From Acidaminococcaceae bacterium (lineage in GTDB: Bacteria; Bacillota; Negativicutes; Acidaminococcales; Acidaminococcaceae), in assembly GCA_017443165.1 (NCBI GenBank), contig JAFSOW010000045.1, forward strand, positions 1 to 10,541: a stretch of DNA of 10,541 nt. Direction: 5' to 3'. The notes under the pieces are model-generated. The model had not been told where the DNA came from, made no database searches, and saw nothing but the letters and a program-made list of their open reading frames with translations. Made by a program: the position numbers and the translations under genes. Of this stretch, positions 1 through 6,236 are shown piece by piece (positions within the stretch are counted from its first letter, which is position 1; the number at the start of each line of letters is the position of its first letter).

Positions 1-1
1 C

Positions 2-2470
2 GGCGCTTCAGCAGTACCCGGGGAGACCTATAACGCTATTATCGAGGATGCCTATAACTATAACACAAACAGCTCAAGCACGGCCCCGCTCATTACGGGC
101 AGCAGCAACGTTGGAGGCATTGTCGGGTTAGTGGAAGGAAATTCCTCAGATCAGTACCTTGTCAGGAATACATATAATACCGGTATTGTTTCGGCAAATA
201 ATAACAGCGGCGGTATTATTGGCAATGTCAGCAGCGCCGGCAGCGGCAACCCTACAGTTAATGTTATTTCATCGTATTTTAGCGAGGGCACCCCTAACGA
301 AGCAAGCGGCGGTACTGAAAATCAAAAAACAACTGCGCAACTGCAGAATATAAATACTTTCAATAACTGGAGCATTTCTGCAGCAGGCGGGGCGGGAAAA
401 ACCTGGCGGATCTACGAAGGGCAGACCATGCCGCTGCTGACCGCGTTCTTAAAAACGAAAGACCTGGTCAGGGTATATGAATATGACGGCAGTCCGCACA
501 GTGTGCCTAAAAATGATCCGCTGCTTGATGATCCCGACATTAAAAAGTCGGATGATTTTAGTGGAAACTGGGACAATTATACAAACTCTGTTACAGATGC
601 AGGCGCTGTCAATATTTTAGTAGAGGATTACGTACTTTTGTATTCTCTCCAGAATGGTTATAATATCGCTGATATGAAGCTTATCGTCCAGCCGAAAGTG
701 CTGACTGCGACCTTTGCGGACATCAGCAAGACCTACGACGGAACCGTAAATGCTACGGTGGGCGCGGGCGCGCTGAACGGCGTGGCAGCGGTTGACGATG
801 GAAAGGTAAGCGTAAGCGCAAGAGCTGCTTCCTTTGACAAGAAGGATGCAGGGAACCGTACTGTCAACTACACCGGTGTTGCGTTAAGCGGTGAAAAAGC
901 GGGCAACTACAGCATTAACACGGCTGCAACCGGAGAGGGTACGATTAATAAGAAACAACTGACCGCGACCTTTAATTCTATCAGCAAGACCTACGACGGA
1001 ACGACGGACGATGTGGATGAAATGGGCTATACCGTCACGAGCCGGACCGGGAAGCTGGCAGGAGTAGTTGCCGGTGAAGAGAGCAAAGTTAGCGTAACCG
1101 GCACGGCAACATATGCAGACAAGAACGTCAGCAATTCTTATGATACTCCTGATAAGACGGTGAATTACAGCGGGCTTGCGTTAGGCGCAGGAACTGATGG
1201 AGACGAATCGGCCAACTATGAGCTTGCGAAAACGACAATGACGGTGCAGAACAATGGCAGAATTGATAAAGCGAACGTCACGCTGACGGCGAAAGATGTG
1301 ACAAAGACCTACGACGGGACAACGGATGTAACCGGCGGCACGCTGGTAGAGTATAGCGGCACCATATTTGATAGCGACAGTCTCAGTGGCGGTAAGTTTG
1401 AGTTTGAAGATAAGAACGCGGGAACGAACAAGACCGTTAAGGTATCTTCTGGCAGCGCAACGATTACCGATAAGGCCACCGGCGCCGACACCAGCGGCAA
1501 CTACAACATTACGTATGAAGACAATACGACCAGCACCATTACACCAAAAGGCATCACTGCGACCTTTGCGGCCATCAGCAAGACCTATGACGGAACCACT
1601 GACGCGACGGCGGGCGCCGGAATACTAAAAGGCGTGGAAGCGGTTGACGACGGGAAAGTGAGTATAAGTGCTTCGGCAGCGTATGACAAGAAAGATGCAG
1701 GCAACCGCACCGTCAATTACACGAGCGTTACTTTAAGCGGAGACGAAGCGAATAACTACAACATCGCGACTACTGCGACAGGTACGGGCACCATTTACCG
1801 CAAAGCGCTGGAACTGGCAGCAGACAGCGTGACCATCCATGAAGGCGGTGCAATGCCTGCAACGTTTACCGGCAGCGTAACCGGTTTTGTGGCAGGCGAA
1901 AGTATTAGCGGAAGCGATACACTGCGGTTCGCCCCGTCTGATCCTTCCGCGACAGCGGCAGGAAGCTATGGCATTACCGGAACCCTTAACGGCAGTGCAA
2001 GTGGCAACTACGGTTTGAATTACACATTCAGCAATGCGGCGTCTAATGCCAACGCGTTTGTGATTGTTGCAAAACCGAAACCTACACCTGATCCTAAACC
2101 CGCTTCTGTGGCGGACATGACGGTGTCTGATTTTATCCCTGGCGCAAAAGGTACGGCTGCAGGGGATATTAAGATTACCGAGGTGGATGATGCGATGGAA
2201 CAGGCATCAGATAAAGAGGTTGGAGCCTCTGTCGGTTTTGCGGTTTCCCAGGGTGTTCTTCCGGTTGACAGGGACAGGGGCAGTTCCTTTGAAAATACGG
2301 GCATGGAACAGCCGTCTTTCATGACGACTCAGGAAGTGGCGGAACAGGTTCGCATCAGGCAGGAAAACGTCGGTGAGCTGAACGCGGCTATAGATATGGT
2401 GCAGAAAACGGATGACACCATTGGTACGGAAGAAAGCAAACGGAAAGAGGCGGCTACTGAAAATGAATAA
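2..2470 (+). CDS. Filamentous-haemagglutinin-type TpsA exoprotein, 3' part
   Basis: Large secreted adhesin-like protein, cut at the left edge. The frame is open from base 2, giving 822 residues; the GTG at 131 is internal and not a real start. In order: GLUG-like repeats (bases about 101-290, GGIVG and GGIIG with a YNTG between them), a spacer, four YDG repeats (695-1801, each with KTYDGT), an MBG-like Gly/Ser/Thr-rich domain (about 1802-2068), a Pro/Lys linker KPKPTPDPKP (2072-2101), and a charged C-terminal tail of about 120 residues. YDG and MBG repeats are typical of filamentous haemagglutinins and other secreted adhesins. The TPS secretion domain would lie at the missing N terminus. The transporter gene follows with an 8-base overlap, so this is very probably the TpsA substrate of that TpsB. 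The ligand cannot be read from the sequence. Confidence 0.88.
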   Translation, partial: GASAVPGETYNAIIEDAYNYNTNSSSTAPLITGSSNVGGIVGLVEGNSSDQYLVRNTYNTGIVSANNNSGGIIGNVSSAGSGNPTVNVISSYFSEGTPNEASGGTENQKTTAQLQNINTFNNWSISAAGGAGKTWRIYEGQTMPLLTAFLKTKDLVRVYEYDGSPHSVPKNDPLLDDPDIKKSDDFSGNWDNYTNSVTDAGAVNILVEDYVLLYSLQNGYNIADMKLIVQPKVLTATFADISKTYDGTVNATVGAGALNGVAAVDDGKVSVSARAASFDKKDAGNRTVNYTGVALSGEKAGNYSINTAATGEGTINKKQLTATFNSISKTYDGTTDDVDEMGYTVTSRTGKLAGVVAGEESKVSVTGTATYADKNVSNSYDTPDKTVNYSGLALGAGTDGDESANYELAKTTMTVQNNGRIDKANVTLTAKDVTKTYDGTTDVTGGTLVEYSGTIFDSDSLSGGKFEFEDKNAGTNKTVKVSSGSATITDKATGADTSGNYNITYEDNTTSTITPKGITATFAAISKTYDGTTDATAGAGILKGVEAVDDGKVSISASAAYDKKDAGNRTVNYTSVTLSGDEANNYNIATTATGTGTIYRKALELAADSVTIHEGGAMPATFTGSVTGFVAGESISGSDTLRFAPSDPSATAAGSYGITGTLNGSASGNYGLNYTFSNAASNANAFVIVAKPKPTPDPKPASVADMTVSDFIPGAKGTAAGDIKITEVDDAMEQASDKEVGASVGFAVSQGVLPVDRDRGSSFENTGMEQPSFMTTQEVAEQVRIRQENVGELNAAIDMVQKTDDTIGTEESKRKEAATENE
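695..949 (+). repeat. YDG repeat unit 1
   Basis: Coding repeat of 85 residues in the exoprotein, starting KVLTATF and carrying SKTYDGT. It is most similar to unit 4, about three-quarters identical by eye, and both share the block KKDAGNRTVNYT. Confidence 0.8.
950..1267 (+). repeat. YDG repeat unit 2
   Basis: Coding repeat of 106 residues, starting KKQLTATF and carrying SKTYDGTTD. It is longer than units 1 and 4 because of extra segments around DEMGYTVTSRTGK and NSYDTPDKTVNYSG. Confidence 0.78.
1268..1546 (+). repeat. YDG repeat unit 3
   Basis: Coding repeat of 93 residues and the most divergent unit. It starts KANVTLTAKDVTKTYDGT and keeps the DKNAG and SGNYNITY landmarks but lacks the TATF and DDGKVS blocks of units 1 and 4. 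Confidence 0.75.
1547..1801 (+). repeat. YDG repeat unit 4
   Basis: Coding repeat of 85 residues, starting KGITATFAAISKTYDGTTD. It is the near copy of unit 1, including VDDGKVS and KKDAGNRTVNYT, although units 2 and 3 lie between them. Confidence 0.8.
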
Positions 2471-4124
2471 GAGAATTGCTAAAAGAATGGTTTCCAGACG
2501 TGTCATTTTTACCGGCGGCCTTGTCCTGTTTTGGGCTCTTTCGTTCCCGTTTGTTGTGAACGCGGCCACTGCCGTGCCCCAGCCCGGCGAGAGCATCCGG
2601 GGCGCCCGGCCCCGTCAGCAGGTGTCACTGGAAAATGTGGATACGGATAATAAACAGGCGCCCCGATCCATCCGGTTCACCCTGCAGGAAATCCGGGTGG
2701 AGCATGAGGGACTTAATGTTAAGGATGAAAAGATTGCGGCAATCACCAATAAGGTAATAGGTAAAGAAATCACCGCGGCGGAATTGTACGCGGTAATGAC
2801 GGATATTACCCGTTGCTTCCGTTCCCACGGTTACCCGGCGGCTACGGCCTACATCCCGGAGCAGACGGCGGTGGAGGGCAGGCTGCTGGTGAAGGTGGAA
2901 CCGGGGCGGATTGACAAGGTGAGGCTTGTTAACGAAAGCGGATTGAAGGACAAAGCTGCGGAAAAAATGCTGGCCGGGCTGAAACCGGGGGACATCATCC
3001 GTACCGGCAAACTGGAAAACGCATTGTACAATTTGCGGGACCTGAGCGGCGTGGAGGTGCAGGGCGTGTTAAGCCCCGGAGCAGAACAGGGGACCAGCGA
3101 CATCACCGTACGGGTAACAAACAAAAAGAAAACATCTGTTGTTTTATACAGTGAAAATTACGGCAGCGAGTCCGCGGGCCGTTACCGCTACGGCCTGCAG
3201 GGCGAGGTGCGCAACCTGTCCGGCACAGGGGACAGGCTGAACCTTGGGGCATTGCTTTCCAACAAGCAACAGCATAACTATAATATTTCCTATGAAACGA
3301 CCCTGGGGCGAAGCGGTTCCAGGCTGGGCTTTGGCTTCAGCCGGGCGGATTACGATTTGGGGAATGTGTTTGCCGCCTTAGGGGCGGAAGGCGTGGCCGA
3401 CACCTACAGCCTGTATGGCAGGACGCCGTTGTGGAATACATCCGGCAGCGCTCTGGCCCTGACCTACGGTTATGATTACCGGGGCATCACGGATGAGTTG
3501 AAGAGGTTCGGCGTTTCCTGGAAGAAGCACAGCTATGCAGTGCATCTGGGACTGGACGGTTTCGGACGCAGTGACCGTTCCAGGGTGCAGTATAATGCTA
3601 CGGTGTATACCGGCACACTGGTTCCCGATTCGGAGATGGCGGACACTTTAGGCGCCCTGGGACGGACGAAGGGACGTTTCACCAAAGGCACGGCGGATGT
3701 GACGGCGGTGCAGGGAATCGGCAGGAATTTTGACTTGCTGCTGAAGCTTTCCGGGCAGAAGGCGGCCAACAACCTGGACAGTTCGGAGCATATTATTCTG
3801 GGCGGCGCCCGGGGCGTGAGGGCCTATCCCCAGGGCGAGGCTTCCGGTGACGAGGGCTTGCTGGGCACGCTGGAACTGCGTTATCATACGCCGGTGAAGG
3901 GTCTGGTACTGAGCACCTACTTTGACGCGGGGCATGTGCGGATTGAGAAGGATGAACACGGAAGCATGACGCTGAAGGGCTGGGGCATCGGGGTGTCCTA
4001 TACGAAACCCAACGACTGGTTTACACGCTTTGACTACGCGCGGCGCATCGGCTCGGATGACAAAATGTCCGAAGATGCACGGAGCCGCCAGCGCATGTGG
4101 TTCATCGCAGGGAAGGTGTTCTAA
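2463..4124 (+). CDS. TpsB-family outer-membrane transporter (ShlB/FhaC type)
   Basis: Outer-membrane beta-barrel that exports the upstream TpsA protein in two-partner secretion. The chosen ATG at 2463 gives 553 residues, usual for FhaC/ShlB, and places a signal peptide at the N terminus: basic residues 1-13, hydrophobic 14-32, likely cleavage near VNA or ATA (34-37). The earlier in-frame ATG at 2412 would put 17 charged residues ahead of it and lies deep in the upstream gene. GGAAAGAGG at 2442-2450 is a plausible ribosome site. Residues about 70-146 fit a POTRA domain (FTLQEIRVEHEG to VKVEPG) and about 147-222 a second one; 223-553 is a barrel of alternating strands ending in Phe. GGARGVRAYPQGEASGDEG (447-465) is the conserved VRGY-like loop-6 motif of the Omp85/TpsB superfamily. 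The start overlaps the end of tpsA, which suggests translational coupling. Confidence 0.92.
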   Translation: MNKRIAKRMVSRRVIFTGGLVLFWALSFPFVVNAATAVPQPGESIRGARPRQQVSLENVDTDNKQAPRSIRFTLQEIRVEHEGLNVKDEKIAAITNKVIGKEITAAELYAVMTDITRCFRSHGYPAATAYIPEQTAVEGRLLVKVEPGRIDKVRLVNESGLKDKAAEKMLAGLKPGDIIRTGKLENALYNLRDLSGVEVQGVLSPGAEQGTSDITVRVTNKKKTSVVLYSENYGSESAGRYRYGLQGEVRNLSGTGDRLNLGALLSNKQQHNYNISYETTLGRSGSRLGFGFSRADYDLGNVFAALGAEGVADTYSLYGRTPLWNTSGSALALTYGYDYRGITDELKRFGVSWKKHSYAVHLGLDGFGRSDRSRVQYNATVYTGTLVPDSEMADTLGALGRTKGRFTKGTADVTAVQGIGRNFDLLLKLSGQKAANNLDSSEHIILGGARGVRAYPQGEASGDEGLLGTLELRYHTPVKGLVLSTYFDAGHVRIEKDEHGSMTLKGWGIGVSYTKPNDWFTRFDYARRIGSDDKMSEDARSRQRMWFIAGKVF

Positions 4125-4205
4125 ATTATAAAGTTTTAGCAAATTGCCTAAAATTCATGCCCGCAAGCTTGCAATACTGATCGGCGAAGCGGTGTTATAA
4201 GATTG

Positions 4206-4286
4206 ATGAGCAACTTTGGATACGGCGGCAAGCACCGGGGCTTTGGCTATTCCTTGGGGTGGAAGAGGTCGCTAGTTCAAATCTAG
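4206..4286 (+). other. Possible 26-residue micro-ORF running into the tRNA fragment
   Basis: ATG at 4206 opens 26 codons rich in Gly and aromatic residues (MSNFGYGGKHRGFGYSLG at its start). It ends on the TAG within the T-arm of the tRNA-Pro remnant. There is no clear Shine-Dalgarno sequence. It may be chance, or the broken start of a gene on the integrated side whose reading frame was joined to tRNA sequence at the crossover. The family is not recognised. Confidence 0.2.
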
Positions 4287-4298
4287 TCGCTCCGACCA
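4249..4298 (+). pseudogene. tRNA-Pro(GGG) 3' half, probable attachment-site remnant
   Basis: The sequence reads as the 3' part of a tRNA. The anticodon loop TTGGGGT (4254-4260) has anticodon GGG with U33 and G37. The 3' anticodon strand is GGAAG, the variable loop AGGTC (4266-4270), the T-stem GCTAG/CTAGT closes loop TTCAAAT (4271-4287), the acceptor strand is CGCTCCG, and the end is ACCA (4295-4298). The T-stem pairs fully, with one G-T wobble. The needed 5' acceptor strand CGGAGCG and a proper D-arm are absent at the right distance; the bases before the anticodon loop instead fit a short coding frame. So this is a fragment and not a working tRNA. A displaced 3' half next to its own terminator is what remains at the far end of an element that integrated into a tRNA gene. 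Confidence 0.72.
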
Positions 4299-4309
4299 AT
4301 TAAAAAAAT

Positions 4310-4348
4310 ATCGGGAATCCGCATAATAAGCGGGTTCCCGATTTTTTT
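4310..4348 (+). terminator. Rho-independent terminator
   Basis: A 13-base-pair stem (4310-4322 with 4330-4342, one G-T wobble) closes a 7-base loop and is followed by a run of T to 4348. It sits 11 bases after the tRNA fragment, so it probably served the original tRNA-Pro gene. It would now end transcription from the secretion locus. Confidence 0.9.
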
Positions 4349-4373
4349 ATATCTTAAAGAATTCGGGGCGACT

Positions 4374-4403
4374 GTTTATAACCTGTCATGATTTTGGTAT
4401 AAT
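4374..4403 (+). promoter_or_regulatory. Promoter of the esterase gene
   Basis: Perfect -10 TATAAT at 4398-4403 with an extended -10 TGG directly before it. The -35 region (around 4374-4381, TGTTTATA) is weak, as is common for extended -10 promoters. The start codon is 53 bases downstream. Confidence 0.7.
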
Positions 4404-4456
4404 ATTCACAAATGTAGGATACTGATCTAAAAAGATTTTGAAAGCAGGATACTATC

Positions 4457-5080
4457 ATGTTGACATACGAATATGGGAATCCGGTTTCATCCGTCGTCCT
4501 TCTCCAAATGGTAGATGACCACGACCTTGATGTTATCGAAAATGAAATTGCGGAAATAAAGAAAACCGTTGACGATTTTAAACTTATTGCAGTAAAAACA
4601 AATAACTGGAACACGGACTTATCACCCTGGAAAGCGCCTGCAGCATTCGGGAAAGAAGACTTTGGCGGCGGTGCAACCAGAACGTTGACTGAAATACTGC
4701 AACTGTGTTCAGATGTCAGCAGAACTTATTACATAGGCGGTTATTCTCTCGCCGGTTTATTTGCCCTGTGGGCAGCGTATCAGACAAATGTATTCGCAGG
4801 CGTCGCGGCTGCGTCGCCGTCAGTCTGGTTTCCCGGTTTTCTTGAATTCATGAAAGGACATGAGATTAATTCCGGTACCGTCTACCTGAGCCTGGGGGAC
4901 AAAGAAGAACGGGTAAGAAATCCGGTCATGTCCAAAGTAGGTGATTGCATACGGGAAGGGCATGCTTGGCTTAGGGACCGGGGTATAAATTGTACATTGG
5001 AATGGAATCAGGGCAATCATTTCAAAGACCCGGATTTACGAACAGCAAGAGCCTTTGTCTGGGTGATGCAGACTATTTGA
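4457..5080 (+). CDS. Small alpha/beta-hydrolase, esterase-like
   Basis: Predicted cytoplasmic serine esterase of 207 residues with no signal peptide. The nucleophile elbow GYSLAG (95-100) fits G-x-S-x-G with Ser97. GDKEER gives a probable acid at Asp148, and GNHF gives the probable catalytic His188, in the right order and spacing for the fold. The segment ASPSVWF (119-125) resembles the loop after the nucleophile strand in esterase D-like (PF00756-type) proteins. It is short for that family, and the N-terminal strands look abbreviated. The start is supported by AGGA at 4446-4449, 7 bases upstream. It has its own promoter and is followed by a hairpin, so it appears monocistronic. The substrate is unknown; a small acyl ester or a siderophore or peptide ester are possibilities only. 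Confidence 0.8.
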   Translation: MLTYEYGNPVSSVVLLQMVDDHDLDVIENEIAEIKKTVDDFKLIAVKTNNWNTDLSPWKAPAAFGKEDFGGGATRTLTEILQLCSDVSRTYYIGGYSLAGLFALWAAYQTNVFAGVAAASPSVWFPGFLEFMKGHEINSGTVYLSLGDKEERVRNPVMSKVGDCIREGHAWLRDRGINCTLEWNQGNHFKDPDLRTARAFVWVMQTI

Positions 5081-5088
5081 TATTGTTT

Positions 5089-5158
5089 GAAAAACAAAGC
5101 CCCTGTCTATCGAAAAAAGCCGAATGGTTCACGATGGACAGGGGACATTTTGTTTTTC
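5089..5158 (+). terminator. Long hairpin, probable bidirectional terminator
   Basis: Two-part inverted repeat: the outer arms GAAAAACAA (5089-5097) and TTGTTTTTC (5150-5158) pair perfectly, and the inner 13-base arms (5100-5112 with 5132-5144) pair with one wobble around a 19-base loop. The arms give T-rich 3' ends on both strands. It begins 8 bases after the esterase stop. Confidence 0.7.
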
Positions 5159-5190
5159 ATCTTCTGACATCAGGGCGATATTGATAAATG

Positions 5191-5217
5191 GGCTGCATAT
5201 GTCAGCCACGTTTTTTT
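5191..5217 (+). terminator. Short hairpin with T-run
   Basis: GGCTG/CAGCC (5191-5195 with 5203-5207) closes a 7-base loop, followed three bases later by seven T (5211-5217). This is a weak second terminator in the gap between the esterase and the zinc-ribbon gene. The rest of this gap (5218-5340) is AT-rich and shows no gene that I can support. Confidence 0.5.
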
Positions 5218-5344
5218 AACTTGAATCTCATCACGCTTCGCCTTCTTTTTAAATTATTATATGACCATGCTGGAAGAGTTTTTCTTTATTTTCTAAATAG
5301 TAATGAGAAAGTTGGTCAAAACATGACAAAACCATGTATTTTTT

Positions 5345-5374
5345 CTGGCTAACTCTGACGTGTTGTGGTATAAT
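5345..5374 (+). promoter_or_regulatory. Promoter of the zinc-ribbon gene
   Basis: TATAAT at 5369-5374 preceded by TGG (extended -10), with a poor -35 near 5345-5351. The core TGGTATAATATT is identical to that of the esterase promoter at 4395. The start codon is 46 bases downstream. Confidence 0.7.
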
Positions 5375-5420
5375 ATTATGTATTTTATTTTACTGCATTT
5401 CATGATTAAAGGAGTTTGCT

Positions 5421-6122
5421 ATGATTCGTACATTGCCTCTCACCTGTTCCCGCTGCGGCAAAGTATTCACTGCTCAGGATCATCTGTATTATCAGGACGA
5501 TTTTACCGCACAGAGTTTTAAAGATATTAAACTGGTCTGTGATGACTGTATCCGTGCATGGAAAGAAAAATGGCAGATTGACCATGCGGAATTTTACGAA
5601 GAAAACTATGTTCTCACCGTAACCATTACTCTGAAAGACGGAACAGTTTACAAAAACATGGACTGCACTCCAATGGAAGACACGGAATCGGTCGTCACCG
5701 GAGAAGATATCCCGCCGGAAGCCCAGCATACCCTGTACGAATATTATGTTACTTTTGCGCAGAAACGCGAATCGCAGCAGATTAAAGACTGCTTCTTTAC
5801 CAAAGAAGCAGAAGGGAAGATGTCCGCCGATATTACCACAGTAGGCGGCGAACGGTATGAAAAGCTTGTGTTTTATGTGGAAGACGGCTACCTGAAAACA
5901 GAGCAGGATGTACCGGACTATGTTATGGACGGTCTGGTCATCGCGTACAAATCCTATCTGGCCCAGGAGGAGATGCTTTCCACCGCTTCCCAGCCGGCAC
6001 CCCGTATGCCCCAGCGAAAACCGATGCCGGAAAGCCAGTGGAATACGGGTGAAGGTTACGGCAGCGGAAACACGACCAGTGGTTTCGGACGCCGGAACAG
6101 GAATCCTTTCGGGGGATTTTAA
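5421..6122 (+). CDS. Zinc-ribbon protein of unknown function
   Basis: Not recognised as a named family. The 233-residue protein opens with a probable zinc site, CSRC (Cys9, Cys12) and CDDC (Cys40, Cys43), with two C-x2-C knuckles 27 residues apart. Residues about 58-190 form an acidic alpha/beta region with two similar-looking halves (ENYVLTVTITLKDG and YEKLVFYVEDG). The C-terminal 40 residues are low-complexity and probably disordered, rich in Pro, Gly, Asn and Arg, ending NPFGGF. There is no signal peptide or membrane segment, so it is probably cytoplasmic. The start is fixed by AAAGGAG at 5408-5414, 6 bases upstream. It is flanked by its own promoter and a 114-base gap to prfC. A nucleic-acid or protein-binding role is possible from the zinc ribbon and basic tail, but this is a guess. 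Confidence 0.8.
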   Translation: MIRTLPLTCSRCGKVFTAQDHLYYQDDFTAQSFKDIKLVCDDCIRAWKEKWQIDHAEFYEENYVLTVTITLKDGTVYKNMDCTPMEDTESVVTGEDIPPEAQHTLYEYYVTFAQKRESQQIKDCFFTKEAEGKMSADITTVGGERYEKLVFYVEDGYLKTEQDVPDYVMDGLVIAYKSYLAQEEMLSTASQPAPRMPQRKPMPESQWNTGEGYGSGNTTSGFGRRNRNPFGGF

Positions 6123-6236
6123 GTTAGTACTGATTTGACCGGTTTACTGTTTAAGCCCGGTAAACGTAAAATTTTGCCTGCCTGATACCGTGTTTTCAGA
6201 AGGCGGGGACATACTGAAATATATTCGGGAGATACC

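Noticed and set aside
2412..2462. ATG at 2412 as the tpsB start
   Set aside because: It would put a charged 17-residue extension before a clear signal peptide; ATG 2463 fits the signal peptide and the ribosome site.
131..2470. GTG at 131 as the start of the exoprotein
   Set aside because: The frame is open to the window edge and the upstream residues continue the GLUG-like repeat pattern, so the gene is cut, not started here.
4163..4172. Ten-base palindrome GCAAGCTTGC as an operator
   Set aside because: Single short palindrome with no promoter beside it; chance is likely.
4185..4298. Complete tRNA with an unusual long 5' half (CGAAGCG at 4185)
   Set aside because: The length would be over 110 bases with no D-arm, and the acceptor pairing is imperfect.
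4183..5242. Inverted nonamer GGCGAAGCG (4183) and CGCTTCGCC (5234) as element ends
   Set aside because: Nine bases only, no target duplication and no transposase between them.
6138..6161. Terminator after the zinc-ribbon gene (ACCGG/CCGGT)
   Set aside because: Only five pairs, a 14-base loop and no T-run right after the stem.
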